This document shows, piece by piece, positions 20,402 to 30,432 of a stretch of 64,000 nt of DNA (position 1 is its first letter; each line of letters opens with the position of its first letter). Below the pieces are notes generated by a model. That model had not been told where the DNA came from. It worked only from the letters and a program-made list of their open reading frames with translations, and ran no database searches. Origin of the DNA: Acidobacteriota bacterium (lineage in GTDB: Bacteria > Acidobacteriota > Vicinamibacteria > Vicinamibacterales > CAVVIG01). Location: the NCBI GenBank assembly GCA_020850715.1, contig JADZED010000053.1, forward strand, positions 1-64,000. The letters are read 5' to 3'. The translations under genes were made by a program, and so were the position numbers.

Positions 20402-21194
20402 GCATCCCCCTGCCCCGCGCCTGGCGGGCCTGCTCGTCCTCGACCGGGTTGACCAGCGCGCCGACGTCCTCGACGGCGACCCGGACGGTGTCGCCATGCG
20501 CGAGCGGACCGATGCCCGCGGGTGTTCCGGTGGAAACGATGTCGCCCGGCTCGAGCGTCATGACGAACGTGATGAATTCGACGAGCAGGTCGATCGGAAA
20601 GATCAGCCGATCGGTGGCCGACGCCTGGCGGCGCTGCCCGTTGACCCAGCCCTCCACCGTGCGCGGCCGATCGTGCCCGCCGACGGCGACGCACGGCCCG
20701 ATCGGCGCGAAGGTGTCGAACCCCTTGCACCGCGTGTACTGCGACTCGCGGTTCTGCAGATCCCGGGCCGTCACGTCGTTCACGCAGATGAGGCCGAGGA
20801 TGCAGTCCCACGCCCGGGCGCGCGGCACGCGGTGCGCGCGCCGGCCGATCACCACGCCGAGCTCGGCTTCGTAATCGACGCGACCGACGCCGGGCGGCAG
20901 GCGGATCGGATCGCCAGGGCCGATCACCGAGGTGCGGGGCTTCAGGAAGATGAGCGGCTCGGCCGGCAGCGCCTTGCCCGTTTCCGCCGCATGACCCCTG
21001 TAGTTCAGGCCGACGCACACGATCTTGGACGGCAGCACCGGAGGGAGCAGCCGCAAGCCTTCGAGGCCGGCCGGCAGCGCGGCGCCTGGCTCCAGCCCGG
21101 TAAACGGATCGCCGCCTGCGCGGCAGAACACGCCGCCGCGCTCGATGACGTGGAAGCGCTCTCCCCGCTCCTCCACGCGATACAGCCGGTCCAT
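20172..21194 (-). CDS. Fumarylacetoacetate-hydrolase-family protein with abnormal C-terminal extension
   Basis: The first 250 or so residues are a normal FAH-family enzyme: [30 protein letters not shown], the metal-binding [26 protein letters not shown], the [11 protein letters not shown] motif and [11 protein letters not shown]. Members act on acylpyruvates, oxaloacetate or 2-hydroxyhepta-2,4-diene-1,7-dioate; the substrate here is unknown. A natural end is expected shortly after [10 protein letters not shown], but no stop occurs, and the frame runs another 75-80 residues out of phase through the start of the transaldolase gene. That tail (rich in His and Arg) looks like shadow coding. It is either a genuine long overlap or a lost stop/frameshift. 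Confidence 0.8.
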   Translation of the reverse strand: MDRLYRVEERGERFHVIERGGVFCRAGGDPFTGLEPGAALPAGLEGLRLLPPVLPSKIVCVGLNYRGHAAETGKALPAEPLIFLKPRTSVIGPGDPIRLPPGVGRVDYEAELGVVIGRRAHRVPRARAWDCILGLICVNDVTARDLQNRESQYTRCKGFDTFAPIGPCVAVGGHDRPRTVEGWVNGQRRQASATDRLIFPIDLLVEFITFVMTLEPGDIVSTGTPAGIGPLAHGDTVRVAVEDVGALVNPVEDEQARQARGRGMHEAVHRFGQSEGHPGARRHRHHRRRHHQSVAPREGTGRPSRHPEEDLRDGEGTGQRRGDRHRPRRHAAAGARSRGD

Positions 21195-21204
21195 GGCCGA
21201 TATT

Positions 21205-22391
21205 CTAGTTCCGTCCGGCGTCTTCGAAGCGGGTCGACTCGGGGCTGCGGTTGCCCGCCGTGTCGACGGCGACGATGGCGTACACGTAGGGGACGCCGGC
21301 GGGCACCGGGTCGTTGAACGTCGTGGCCTGGATGGGCGCCGGCGTCATCGGCTCCAGCGGCGAACCCGGCGCGCCGCGCATGACCACATAGCCCGCGAGA
21401 TCGCGCTCGCGGTTCGGATCCCAGATCAGGCTGATTCCCCCTTCGCTGGCCACGCCGCTGAGGCCGGACGGCGCCGCTGGCGCGAACGTGTCGGTCAGGG
21501 TGACGCACGCGGGGGGCGGCGCGCCGCTCTCCGCCGGCAGACCGGCCTCGATCGCGACCGCGCGGAGGGTGTAGCAGCGCGTGGCGCCCCACACGATGCG
21601 GGAGTCCGAGTAGCGCGTCCCGGCAATCGGCTCGCTCGTGAGGCGCGTCTCGGCTGCGGGTGCTGCCGGCACCTCGTACACGTGGAACCTGAGGCCATCG
21701 TCGAGCGCCTGCCAGGCGACGGTGACCGCCGTCTCGTCGTAGGTGACGGTGGGCGTGGCAGGCGCCGGCGGCGCGGGCGCCACCGGCACGCTCACGCGCG
21801 TCGCGGCGCCGCCCGCCCGGCCGCGCGTATCGACGCTCACGGCCACGTACGTCCGCACGGGCCGCGCGGCCGCGTCGGCGGCCACCGCCGCGCGGGACGC
21901 GGGCCCGGGGGCGCGCCGCACCGCGTCAGCCGCCGCGGGCCATGCGATCGGCGCCAGCGATTCCGGCGTGAGGCGCTCGGCGATCCGCCCGCGCGCGCCC
22001 TGGTCCAGTCCGTCCCCCTGCAGCGGCGGCAGGCTCCCGGCGCTCTCGCCCGGCTCGACGGCGAGCGCCGGGTCGAGGGGCGACTTGACGGCCACGCTGC
22101 CGATCTTCGATCCCAGGGCCATCACGCGATCGGCGGGGATTGCCGCCGGCGCCGTCACCGCATAGACGTCGATCCGCGAGAGGTTCGCCGGCCGGCTGCC
22201 GTCGGCGTTTGCCGACGGCACGGTGAAGTCGACGATCACCTCGTCGCCGCGCCGCGCCGCGGCGACCTCGCCGGGCGCCGCGGGAACGCGAACCAGCGGC
22301 GGCAGCGGCGGTCCCTTCTTGCCGCAGCCGCCGGCGAGCAGGACGGCGATCGCCGCGCCGGCCGCGGCGCCGGCCCGCCGCCTCGAGCGCA

Positions 22392-22395
<4 letters not shown>
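21205..22395 (-). CDS. Lipoprotein with fibronectin type III-like domains
   Basis: 396 residues. The signal peptide ends in [18 protein letters not shown]: a lipobox Cys followed by GKKGPP, the same short motif found in LptM/YifL-type lipoproteins. Behind it lie two or three beta-sandwich repeats of FN3 type, clearest at the C-terminus ([20 protein letters not shown] through [18 protein letters not shown]). Start is GTG at 22395 (overlapping the hslU stop) or ATG three bases on. It is placed between hslU and the FAH gene. Function unknown; surface or periplasmic binding is plausible. Confidence 0.82.
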
Positions 22396-23780
<1,385 letters not shown>

Positions 23781-24308
23781 TTAGAGCTCTTCCAGCACGA
23801 TCGCGCTGTTGGTGTAGATGCAAATATCGCCCGCGATCCGCATCGCCTTCTCGGCAATCGCCCTCGCGTCGAGCTCCGTGTTGCCCATCAGCGCCCTGGC
23901 CGCCGCGAGCGCGTACGGCCCGCCGGACCCGATGGCGACGACCCCTTCATCGGGCTCGATCAGGTCGCCGGTGCCGGACAGCAGGAAGGTCGTCCCCCGA
24001 TCGGCGACGATGAGCATCGCCTCCAGGCGCCGCAGGAACCGATCGGTCCGCCAGTCGGTCGCCAGCTCCACCGCCGATCGCTCGAGGTTGCCGCGGTACT
24101 GTTCGAGCTTGGACTCGAAGCGTGCGAACAGCGCGAACGAATCGGCCGCCGATCCGGCGAAGCCCGCCAGGATCCGGCCGTTGTACAGCCGGCGAATCTT
24201 CCTGGCGCTCTGCTTGACAATCGTCTGTCCGAGCGTCACCTGCCCGTCGCCGCCGAGTACGGTGTGCCCGCGATGCCGCACGGCGAGGATGGTGGTGCTC
24301 CGGAACAT
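23781..24308 (-). CDS. hslV: HslV, threonine peptidase subunit of the HslUV protease
   Basis: 175 residues starting [27 protein letters not shown]. The catalytic threonine is the first of TTILAV, so four residues (MFRS) would have to be removed before activity, instead of only Met as in E. coli. Conserved blocks: [50 protein letters not shown] and GDICIYTN. The ATG at 24308 has no ribosome site, and a good promoter ends only 11 bp upstream of it, so the transcript may be nearly leaderless. Upstream in-frame starts exist but would place the promoter inside the gene. Confidence 0.95.
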   Translation of the reverse strand: MFRSTTILAVRHRGHTVLGGDGQVTLGQTIVKQSARKIRRLYNGRILAGFAGSAADSFALFARFESKLEQYRGNLERSAVELATDWRTDRFLRRLEAMLIVADRGTTFLLSGTGDLIEPDEGVVAIGSGGPYALAAARALMGNTELDARAIAEKAMRIAGDICIYTNSAIVLEEL

Positions 24309-24319
24309 CGGGATTTCTG

Positions 24320-24349
24320 ACTCTATCGACCGGAGGATCGGGGTGTCAA
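24320..24349 (-). promoter_or_regulatory. Sigma70-type promoter of hslVU and the downstream run
   Basis: The minus strand has a consensus -35 TTGACA (24344-24349), an 18-bp spacer and a -10-like TAGAGT (24320-24325). Transcription would begin near 24313, about 5 nt before the hslV ATG. No other strong promoter was noticed inside the eleven-gene run, although internal ones cannot be excluded. Confidence 0.65.
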
Positions 24350-24493
24350 GAAAACGGGACGCGTTGTTCTCCCCGGCGGACGCCCGGCGCGGGCGCTGCG
24401 TCCGGCCCGGCGGAATTCCCGCGCGTTCGGGGATGCGCGCGCCCGCCAGGCTGGCAGCCCTGTTGCTGAGCAGGATGGCCGGGAGCATCCATC

Positions 24494-25258
24494 ATGACCC
24501 GACGATCTCTGCGGCCATTGCGGATCGGCGCGGCGATTCCGGCAGCCCTCGCCGCGGTCCTGCTCGCGGCGCCGCCGGCGGCCGCGCAGCGGCGCAACCC
24601 GGCCACCAGCGGCCAATCCGATCGGACACGCCCGGCGGCGCCGTCGGGCGAACGGGCCGTGCCACGGGGCGAGGCGAGGCCGCCGGCGCCAAGAGACTCC
24701 GGCAGCGAACAGTCGACCCCATCGGCCGACCGCGGTGGCCGGTCGGCCGAACGCAACGGCGCCCGGACCCCGCAGGGCGGCGATCAACCCGGCAGCCGCG
24801 ATCGCAACGGCCGGCCGGTCGTCGGCGAGGCCGTTCCGCGGACCACGCCTCCTCCGCGGCAGCCCGACACGACGACCGTCATCTTGCCGGGCTATGGGTA
24901 TGGCGGGTATGGCTACGGTGGTTATGGCTACGGTGGTTATGGGTACGGCGGGTATGGGTATGGCGGCTACTACGACCCATACGGCCCGGGACGCCGATAT
25001 CGCTCGCCATGGTTCTACGACGAAGGCCAGCTGCGGCTCAAGGTGAAGCCGACCTGGGCGGAGGTCTATATCGACGGGTACTACGCGGGCGTCGTCGACG
25101 AATTCGACGGTTTCTTCCAGCGGCTCAGGCTCGATGCAGGGCCGCACCAGATCGAGATCCGCGCCGGCGGATACGAGACGCTGACGCTCGACGTACGCAT
25201 CGATCCGGGTCGAACGACGACCTACGAAGGCAGGCTGAGAGAGGTCCCGGCGCCGTGA
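24494..25258 (+). CDS. Secreted PEGA-domain protein with YGYGG repeats
   Basis: 254 residues. A signal peptide (hydrophobic IGAAIPAALAAVLLAAPPAAA, cleavage near residue 33) is followed by a disordered Arg/Pro/Gly segment (about 34-130), five YGYGG units (about 134-158), then a C-terminal PEGA domain: LRLKVKPTWAEVYIDGYYAGVVDEFDG, GPHQIEIRAGGYETLTLDVRI. PEGA domains are beta-sandwich modules found in surface and S-layer-associated proteins. It is divergent from hslV (185 bp apart) and convergent with the lipoprotein gene at 25302. Role unknown; probably extracytoplasmic. Confidence 0.82.
   Translation: MTRRSLRPLRIGAAIPAALAAVLLAAPPAAAQRRNPATSGQSDRTRPAAPSGERAVPRGEARPPAPRDSGSEQSTPSADRGGRSAERNGARTPQGGDQPGSRDRNGRPVVGEAVPRTTPPPRQPDTTTVILPGYGYGGYGYGGYGYGGYGYGGYGYGGYYDPYGPGRRYRSPWFYDEGQLRLKVKPTWAEVYIDGYYAGVVDEFDGFFQRLRLDAGPHQIEIRAGGYETLTLDVRIDPGRTTTYEGRLREVPAP
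24893..24967 (+). repeat. Five 15-bp tandem repeats encoding (YGYGG)5
   Basis: Five consecutive 15-bp units of the form TATGGSTAYGGYGGK, each encoding YGYGG, differ from one another only at third codon positions. This implies selection on the peptide or repeat expansion followed by silent drift. They join the signal/disordered part to the PEGA domain. Confidence 0.85.
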
Positions 25259-25286
25259 GCCGGACCCTCGGCGGCAGCCGTCCGGC
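25259..25286. terminator. Hairpin between convergent genes
   Basis: GCCGGAC (25259-25265) pairs with GTCCGGC (25280-25286) across a 14-nt GC-rich loop, directly after the PEGA stop and before the convergent lipoprotein stop. No T-run follows on either strand, so terminator function is only possible. Confidence 0.35.
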
Positions 25287-25301
25287 GCCCTGATCTCCGG
25301 C

Positions 25302-25784
25302 TCAGGGCGCGACCATCTCCCGCGCCACCGGGAATTCGCCGACCTTCTTCCATTGCACTGACGAGTACTTGGCGAAGACATCGACCTTGGCGTCGATGAA
25401 GTACTGGCTGCGCATCATCACGTCGCGCGGGTCGGTGCCCTTGTAACCCAGCTGCGACTTCACCGTGAAGCTGTCGGTGGTCGCACCGGGCGCCAGCCCC
25501 TCGGGCACCGGATTGATCAGGAACCCGCTGCCCCAGTCGACCTCCGGCTCGGTCACCCGCCTGAAGAGCACGTTGATCTGGAGCTGGTTCAGCGTCTGGT
25601 CCGAATGGTTGGTCAGCTTGAAGGTGATCATCGGAACCAGCTTGTTCTGGCCATCGACGATGCCGGCGTCCCACCAGGCGCTGGACACCTCGTGCACCTC
25701 CAGCGTGTCTGCCAGATCGACGGTCGGGCCGCAGCCGGCGGCGAGGGCGCCGAGCATCAGCACGAGAGCAAGATGACGGGACAT
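25302..25784 (-). CDS. Lipoprotein of unknown function
   Basis: 160 residues with signal peptide and lipobox GALAAGC (Cys at about 18). The mature part is beta-rich (MITFKLTNHSDQTLNQLQINVLFRR, SFTVKSQLGYKGTD), in the style of FxLYD/telomeric-repeat-factor-like domains of bacterial lipoproteins that describe partner interactions through Ig-like folds. It follows the gene at 25794 by 9 bp and closes the ECF-sigma cluster. No specific function can be given. Confidence 0.75.
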   Translation of the reverse strand: MSRHLALVLMLGALAAGCGPTVDLADTLEVHEVSSAWWDAGIVDGQNKLVPMITFKLTNHSDQTLNQLQINVLFRRVTEPEVDWGSGFLINPVPEGLAPGATTDSFTVKSQLGYKGTDPRDVMMRSQYFIDAKVDVFAKYSSVQWKKVGEFPVAREMVAP

Positions 25785-25793
25785 GCGGCTATT

Positions 25794-26627
25794 CTAGAAC
25801 ACCCGCACTTCGATCCGCGCGAGCGCCTCCTGCTTGGACGCCGCGCCCGAGCGAAAGGCGCGCAGCGCCGCCCCGCTGATGCGCGCAAGGAAGGTCCGCG
25901 AGTCGTCGTCGCCGGCGGCCAGCCGCGGGCCGTCCGAATAGCGGCGGACCGCGACGCTGAGCCACTCGTCTTCTCCGATCGCCAGGGCGCCCCCGTGCTC
26001 GAGCATGACGTCCATGATCGCGCGCATGACTTCGGTGTGGTAGGCGCCAATCGGATCGGCGAGGATCGGATCGGGCGCCGCGTCGCCGGCCGGCGCCGGC
26101 GCGGCCGCGCCGACGGTCCGCTGCGATGCGGCACCGGCCGGCCCGCCCAGCGGCACGACGGCGGTCGCCGGCGCGACCTGCAGCTCGACGCGTTCGAGCG
26201 CCCGCTGCAGGCTCGGGTCGTTCGCCGATTCGACGTAGGCCTTCAGCGCCTTCAGTGCGCTCTGCAGTCCGAGATCGTTCTGATCGAGCGTGCGCATCGT
26301 CCACAGCAGCGTGCCGTCGAGCGTGCCGTCGAGCGGCGGGACTTCGACGTCGAAGAAGACGCCGTAGCCGGCGAGGCGGAAGCCGCGCGCGCGGGCGGTC
26401 TCGGCAAGCAGCATCTGCGCGGGCAGCACCGACTGCAGCCGATCGCGGGTCAGCTCCGCCCCATGCTCGACCGCCCCCTCGAGCACGCCTTCCATGACAC
26501 CGACCTCGTAGCGCCACTGCTTCTGCTCGGCGGTCAGCGGCCCTGACGGGACGGCCTGAGCGCCCGCCTCTGTCGCCCCCGCCGCCAGCGCCAGCGCGGC
26601 AGCGATCGACCATCCCATGCCTCTCAC
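25794..26627 (-). CDS. Exported protein of unknown function
   Basis: 277 residues. Signal peptide MRGMGWSIAAALALAAGATEAGAQA, then a mostly helical protein with KQWRYEVGVMEGVLEGAVEHGAELTRDRL and a second half with ILADPIGAYHTEVMRAIMDVMLEHGGAL. An Ala/Pro-rich linker (about 165-190) separates the two halves. No catalytic motif is recognised. It lies 57 bp downstream of the anti-sigma gene and is probably cotranscribed with the sigma factor, making it a candidate member of the regulon. Confidence 0.7.
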   Translation of the reverse strand: MRGMGWSIAAALALAAGATEAGAQAVPSGPLTAEQKQWRYEVGVMEGVLEGAVEHGAELTRDRLQSVLPAQMLLAETARARGFRLAGYGVFFDVEVPPLDGTLDGTLLWTMRTLDQNDLGLQSALKALKAYVESANDPSLQRALERVELQVAPATAVVPLGGPAGAASQRTVGAAAPAPAGDAAPDPILADPIGAYHTEVMRAIMDVMLEHGGALAIGEDEWLSVAVRRYSDGPRLAAGDDDSRTFLARISGAALRAFRSGAASKQEALARIEVRVF

Positions 26628-26684
26628 AATCTCTCCTGCCTTTCCACCAAGTCGTCCTCCCGGGCGTCGTCCCCGCGCGCGGCG

Positions 26685-27527
26685 CTATTTCTGCCCCGAC
26701 ACTCGGACGAGATAGCTCAAGAGCTGCCGCTGGCGCATGACCTCCGCGCCGGTGTTGCTCTGGATCATGCCGAGATTGCTGTTGATGGCGCGCAAGTCCG
26801 ACTGCCGTTGCGCGCTGACGTCGCGAAGCACCTGGCCGACGCGCAGCGCCAGCTCGCGCTCCTGCCGGCGCTCGCTTTCCTGCACCAGGCTCCTGACGCG
26901 GCGCAGCGTGTCCGCCTGCGCCACCGCCTCGTCGGGCCGCGCGGCGGTCGTCCGGGCCGCAGCCGACGACACGCTCGTCTGGATTTCGCTGCGAAGCTGG
27001 CGCTCGAGCGCCGCCAGGTCGGCGTGCCACGGTGCCGCGCCCGGCGGCGGGAGAACTGACGCCTGACTGACGACTGACGACTGGCTCTCGACGGACGCCT
27101 CACGACTGGCGGCCGGTGACGGCCTCATCCATCCCGTCCTCATGGTCCACCCCTGCGAATCCCGGTGGACCTCCAGGTTGGCGGCGCCGGCAGCCGTTCC
27201 GATGCAGAGAATCGCAGCCGCCGCGCGCGCCCACGCCGGCACCTGTTGCCACCATTGTTCCCGCTTTGGCGCGGGCCGCGCCGACCCTGCGCGAGCAGCC
27301 GCCGCGCCCCGGCGTACCGGCACCGGCCGGCCGATCTGGCGAAGGGGCGCGTCCCAATGCTCCAGCTGCCGCCGGACCTCGCCCAGGCCGGCAAGCTCGG
27401 TGCGGCAGACGCCGCATCCCGCAAGATGGGCGTCGAACGCCTTCCGCTCGGGATTGTCGAGATCGTCGTAGAGAGACGAGATCAGCGCCTCGTCACGTCC
27501 GGGATAATCGCAGCGCAGGTCGGTCAT
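26685..27527 (-). CDS. Zinc-finger anti-sigma factor (transmembrane)
   Basis: 280 residues. The N-terminal 50 residues carry the ZAS/zf-HC2 motif HLAGCGVC (His-x3-Cys-x2-Cys), typical of anti-sigma factors that hold an ECF sigma at the membrane. One hydrophobic segment at about residues 100-118 (AWARAAAAILCIGTAAGAANLEV) is the membrane anchor. The C-terminal half is helical and glutamine/arginine-rich, probably coiled coil (QSDLRAINSNLGMIQSNTG). The gene starts 6 bp after the ECF sigma stop, the usual sigma/anti-sigma arrangement. Confidence 0.88.
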   Translation of the reverse strand: MTDLRCDYPGRDEALISSLYDDLDNPERKAFDAHLAGCGVCRTELAGLGEVRRQLEHWDAPLRQIGRPVPVRRGAAAARAGSARPAPKREQWWQQVPAWARAAAAILCIGTAAGAANLEVHRDSQGWTMRTGWMRPSPAASREASVESQSSVVSQASVLPPPGAAPWHADLAALERQLRSEIQTSVSSAAARTTAARPDEAVAQADTLRRVRSLVQESERRQERELALRVGQVLRDVSAQRQSDLRAINSNLGMIQSNTGAEVMRQRQLLSYLVRVSGQK

Positions 27528-27533
27528 GTGGGT

Positions 27534-28112
27534 TTACCCGAATGGATTGGTGGCGCCGGCGCGAGCCAGTTCGCGGCGCAGCACCGACAGCCCCTGATAC
27601 AAACGTGTCTTCACCGTGCTGAGCGGACAGCCGACGAGATCCGCGATCTCCTGGAACGTCAGCTCGTGGTACTCCTTCAGAATGATCGCCGTGCGCTGCT
27701 CTTCGGGCAGCAGCGCCATGGCGCGCTCGACGGCGTGCGTCAGATCCCGGCGCGCGACCAGATCCTCGATCGATTCCGACGGCTCGGCCGCGGCCGCCAG
27801 CTCCACCAGGTCGACGTCGTCGGATGGCTGCACGACCGGCCGGCGGCGCTCGCGGCGCACGAAGTCCCGGCACAGGTTCAGGGCGATGCGGTAGAGCCAT
27901 GACGAGAATTTCGCCTGCCCCCGGAAGCGAGGCAGCGCGCGGAACGCGCGGAGGAACGTCTCCTGGCACACGTCGCGGGCGTCCTCCTCGCGGCCGATCG
28001 TCCGATACGCGAGGGCATAGATGGGGCGCTCCCATCTCAGGATGAGCTCGTTGAAGCTCTCATTGTCGCCGCGGATCGATCTCGCGACGAGCTCTTCGTC
28101 CGTCCACGGCAT
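27534..28112 (-). CDS. ECF-type RNA polymerase sigma factor
   Basis: 192 residues. Sigma region 2 is clear (LVARSIRGDNESFNELILRW, YALAYRTIGREEDARDVCQETFLRAFRAL, FSSWLYRIALNLCRD) and region 4 is complete (ALLPEEQRTAIILKEYHELTFQEIADLVGCPLSTVKTRLYQGL). A short acidic linker rich in Asp/Glu/Ala joins them. It probably directs transcription of its own operon and is inhibited by the anti-sigma factor encoded 6 bp downstream. Divergent from the kinase gene at 28303; the 190 bp between them hold no other gene. Confidence 0.93.
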   Translation of the reverse strand: MPWTDEELVARSIRGDNESFNELILRWERPIYALAYRTIGREEDARDVCQETFLRAFRALPRFRGQAKFSSWLYRIALNLCRDFVRRERRRPVVQPSDDVDLVELAAAAEPSESIEDLVARRDLTHAVERAMALLPEEQRTAIILKEYHELTFQEIADLVGCPLSTVKTRLYQGLSVLRRELARAGATNPFG

Positions 28113-28302
28113 GCGGTGCGCGGAGGGGCCTGGTTCTCAATAGTTAGACGGCGACCGCGGCCCGGAAGTCGGTCGCAGCAAGTACTTGTCCAGTATACAG
28201 TTGCAGCCTGCCGGCAGGAGCCCGTCGCGTCAGCGCGTCGGTTGTCGCCTCTCCATCGATCGCTTACAATCGCGCACCGAGGTCGGTCCGATACCCCTGT
28301 CG

Positions 28303-30429
28303 ATGGTGCGTGACACCCGTTCCCCGAGTCTGACAGGCCTGGATTCTGCTGCAACCTCAGCGGGCTCCGCCGCGGCGTTGCCGCGCGATCTGGTGGCGCT
28401 GCTCGTCCGAGAGCGGCGGCTGGTCGACCTGCTTCCTCATCTGCACCAGCACGCCATCGACGTGACCGGAGGGTGCTGCACGCTGCTGTTCGAGCACAAT
28501 CCGAGAAATGGCGCGCTGCTGGCGACGTCTGGGTTCGGCCTCGACGCGCTGCAGGCCGATCCGTGGGTGCCGGCGGCAGGCGAATCGGCGTTCGTCGCCA
28601 CGGCCTTTGGGCGGGCGGCGCCCACGCTGGCCGTCGATGCGGCGCGGCAGTTGCCTGGGCTGGCGATGCGGCTGTCGGCGACCTCGGTGCTCCTGCTGCC
28701 GCTGGCGCGGGGCGAGGAGCACATCGGCCTGCTTGCCGTGGGCTTCCGCACCCCACCCGCGGCCGCGGTCGCGGGCGCGGATGCGGCCCAGGTCCTCGAC
28801 GCGTTTCTCGGCGCGCTGGAGCTGTCCCGCCTGCGCCAGCGCGAAGCGCTGCAGCGCGACTTGCGCGAGCTGCTCGACGAGCTCGCCGCGATTCTGGCCG
28901 CGACATTGAACCTCACGGCAGGCCTCGACACCTTCTGCCACGGCGCCAACCGGCTGTTCGGGGCCGACCGGACGTCCATCTGGATTCACGATCGACGCGC
29001 CCGCCAGCTCCTGCTGCGGGCCTCGTCGGACCTCGAGCACGCGACACGCGGCGTGCAGGTCGCTGCCGACGATCCGCTGGCGCCGGCCGCCGCCGCGATG
29101 CGCCGCGTCCGGGCGGAGATGGCGATGCCGGGTCCCGGCGCCGAGTCGCCCACCCTCCTGGTCACCGTGCCGCTGCGCGGCACCAGGCGCGCGCTCGGCG
29201 CGATCGTCTTCGAGGGCGTCCGCGTCGAACCTGGCGCCGAGCTGGATCTTCTCGATCGGGCCGACGAGCTGGGCCGGCAGCTCTCCTCGGCGATCGAGAA
29301 CATGCAGCTGCTCGACGACGTCATGCGGTCGCGCCGTGAGCTGGAGAACACGTTCGACTCCATCGCGCACCTGGTCGCCGTGTCCGATCGCAAGGGACGC
29401 GTCGTGCATGCCAACCAGGCATTCGCCCGCCGCGTCGGCCTGTCGCCCGATCAGATGCTCGATCGTTCCCTGACCGAATTCATCGGCCCGCAGCTCGCCG
29501 CCTGGCTCTCCGAGCTCGAGGCGGCGCCCGGCGGCGGGCGCGACGACCCGGCGCCGGCCACGCGCGAAGTCACCGACCCGGTCCTCAAGGGACCATTCAT
29601 GGTGACGATCACCGATCTGGTCGATCACGAGCGGTTGCGGATCGGCTCGGTGCTCGTGGCGCGCGATCTGACGCCGCAGACGCGGCTCGAAGCCGAGCGG
29701 GAAGAGCTGCGGAGGCAGCTCGGCCAGTCGGAGAAGCTGGCCGCGCTCGGCCAGTTCGTCGCGGGCATCGCGCACGAGCTGAACAATCCGCTCCAGGGGG
29801 TGCTCGGGCACCTGGAGCTGCTCAGGGTCACGGGCGCGTTTCCCAGGCAGCTGCGCCGCGAGGTCCAGACGATCTATCGTGAAGCGGATCGCGCCGCGAA
29901 GATCGTGCGGAATCTGCTGGTGTTCGCCGGGTCCCGGCGGCTCGCGCGGCGGCCGGTGAGCCTCAACGCCGTGCTCGCCAAAGTGGCTGCACTGAGAGCG
30001 GAGGCCTGCCGGGCGCAGAACATCGAACTCGTGCGACACTATGTCGAGAAGCTGCCGCGCGTCCAGAGCGATCCGCTGCTCCTGCACCAGGTGTTCCTCA
30101 ACATGGTCATGAACGCCGAACACGCCATCGGATCGACCGGCCGCGCCGGGCGCATCGAAATCACGGCGGCGGCGCCGGGCGATCGCATCGTGGCGATGGT
30201 GCGCGATACGGGGCCGGGCATCGCGCCGGACGTGCTGCCGCACATCTTCGAGCCGTTCTACACGACCAAGGAGGTCGGCAAGGGGACCGGCCTCGGGCTG
30301 GCCATCGCCTACGGGATCGTCCAGGAGCACGGCGGACACATCACGGCGGCGAACCATGCCGAGGGCGGCGCGGTGTTCACCGTCGAGCTTCCGGCGCAGC
30401 GCGGCGGCCGGACAGAGAAGAGACGCTGA
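28303..30429 (+). CDS. Soluble histidine kinase with two GAF domains and a PAS domain
   Basis: 708 residues with no membrane segment, so cytosolic. Order: GAF-like (about 30-175), second GAF (about 195-340), PAS (about 345-465, FDSIAHLVAVSDRKGRVVHANQAF), HisKA with FVAGIAHELNNPLQGVLGHLELL, then ATPase with NMVMNAEHAI, DTGPGIAPD and GTGLGLAIAYGIV. The frame is open upstream to 28186, but the ATG at 28303 best fits. Its gene ends 3 bp before the HTH-receiver gene, so the kinase and that protein are probably partners. Confidence 0.9.
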   Translation: MVRDTRSPSLTGLDSAATSAGSAAALPRDLVALLVRERRLVDLLPHLHQHAIDVTGGCCTLLFEHNPRNGALLATSGFGLDALQADPWVPAAGESAFVATAFGRAAPTLAVDAARQLPGLAMRLSATSVLLLPLARGEEHIGLLAVGFRTPPAAAVAGADAAQVLDAFLGALELSRLRQREALQRDLRELLDELAAILAATLNLTAGLDTFCHGANRLFGADRTSIWIHDRRARQLLLRASSDLEHATRGVQVAADDPLAPAAAAMRRVRAEMAMPGPGAESPTLLVTVPLRGTRRALGAIVFEGVRVEPGAELDLLDRADELGRQLSSAIENMQLLDDVMRSRRELENTFDSIAHLVAVSDRKGRVVHANQAFARRVGLSPDQMLDRSLTEFIGPQLAAWLSELEAAPGGGRDDPAPATREVTDPVLKGPFMVTITDLVDHERLRIGSVLVARDLTPQTRLEAEREELRRQLGQSEKLAALGQFVAGIAHELNNPLQGVLGHLELLRVTGAFPRQLRREVQTIYREADRAAKIVRNLLVFAGSRRLARRPVSLNAVLAKVAALRAEACRAQNIELVRHYVEKLPRVQSDPLLLHQVFLNMVMNAEHAIGSTGRAGRIEITAAAPGDRIVAMVRDTGPGIAPDVLPHIFEPFYTTKEVGKGTGLGLAIAYGIVQEHGGHITAANHAEGGAVFTVELPAQRGGRTEKRR

Positions 30430-30432
30430 CGC

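Noticed and set aside
28140-28210. GTATAC/GTACTT palindromic pieces near the ECF sigma promoter as a LexA or ECF box
   Set aside because: They match neither the SOS box nor the usual GGAAC...GTC ECF promoter pattern well enough.
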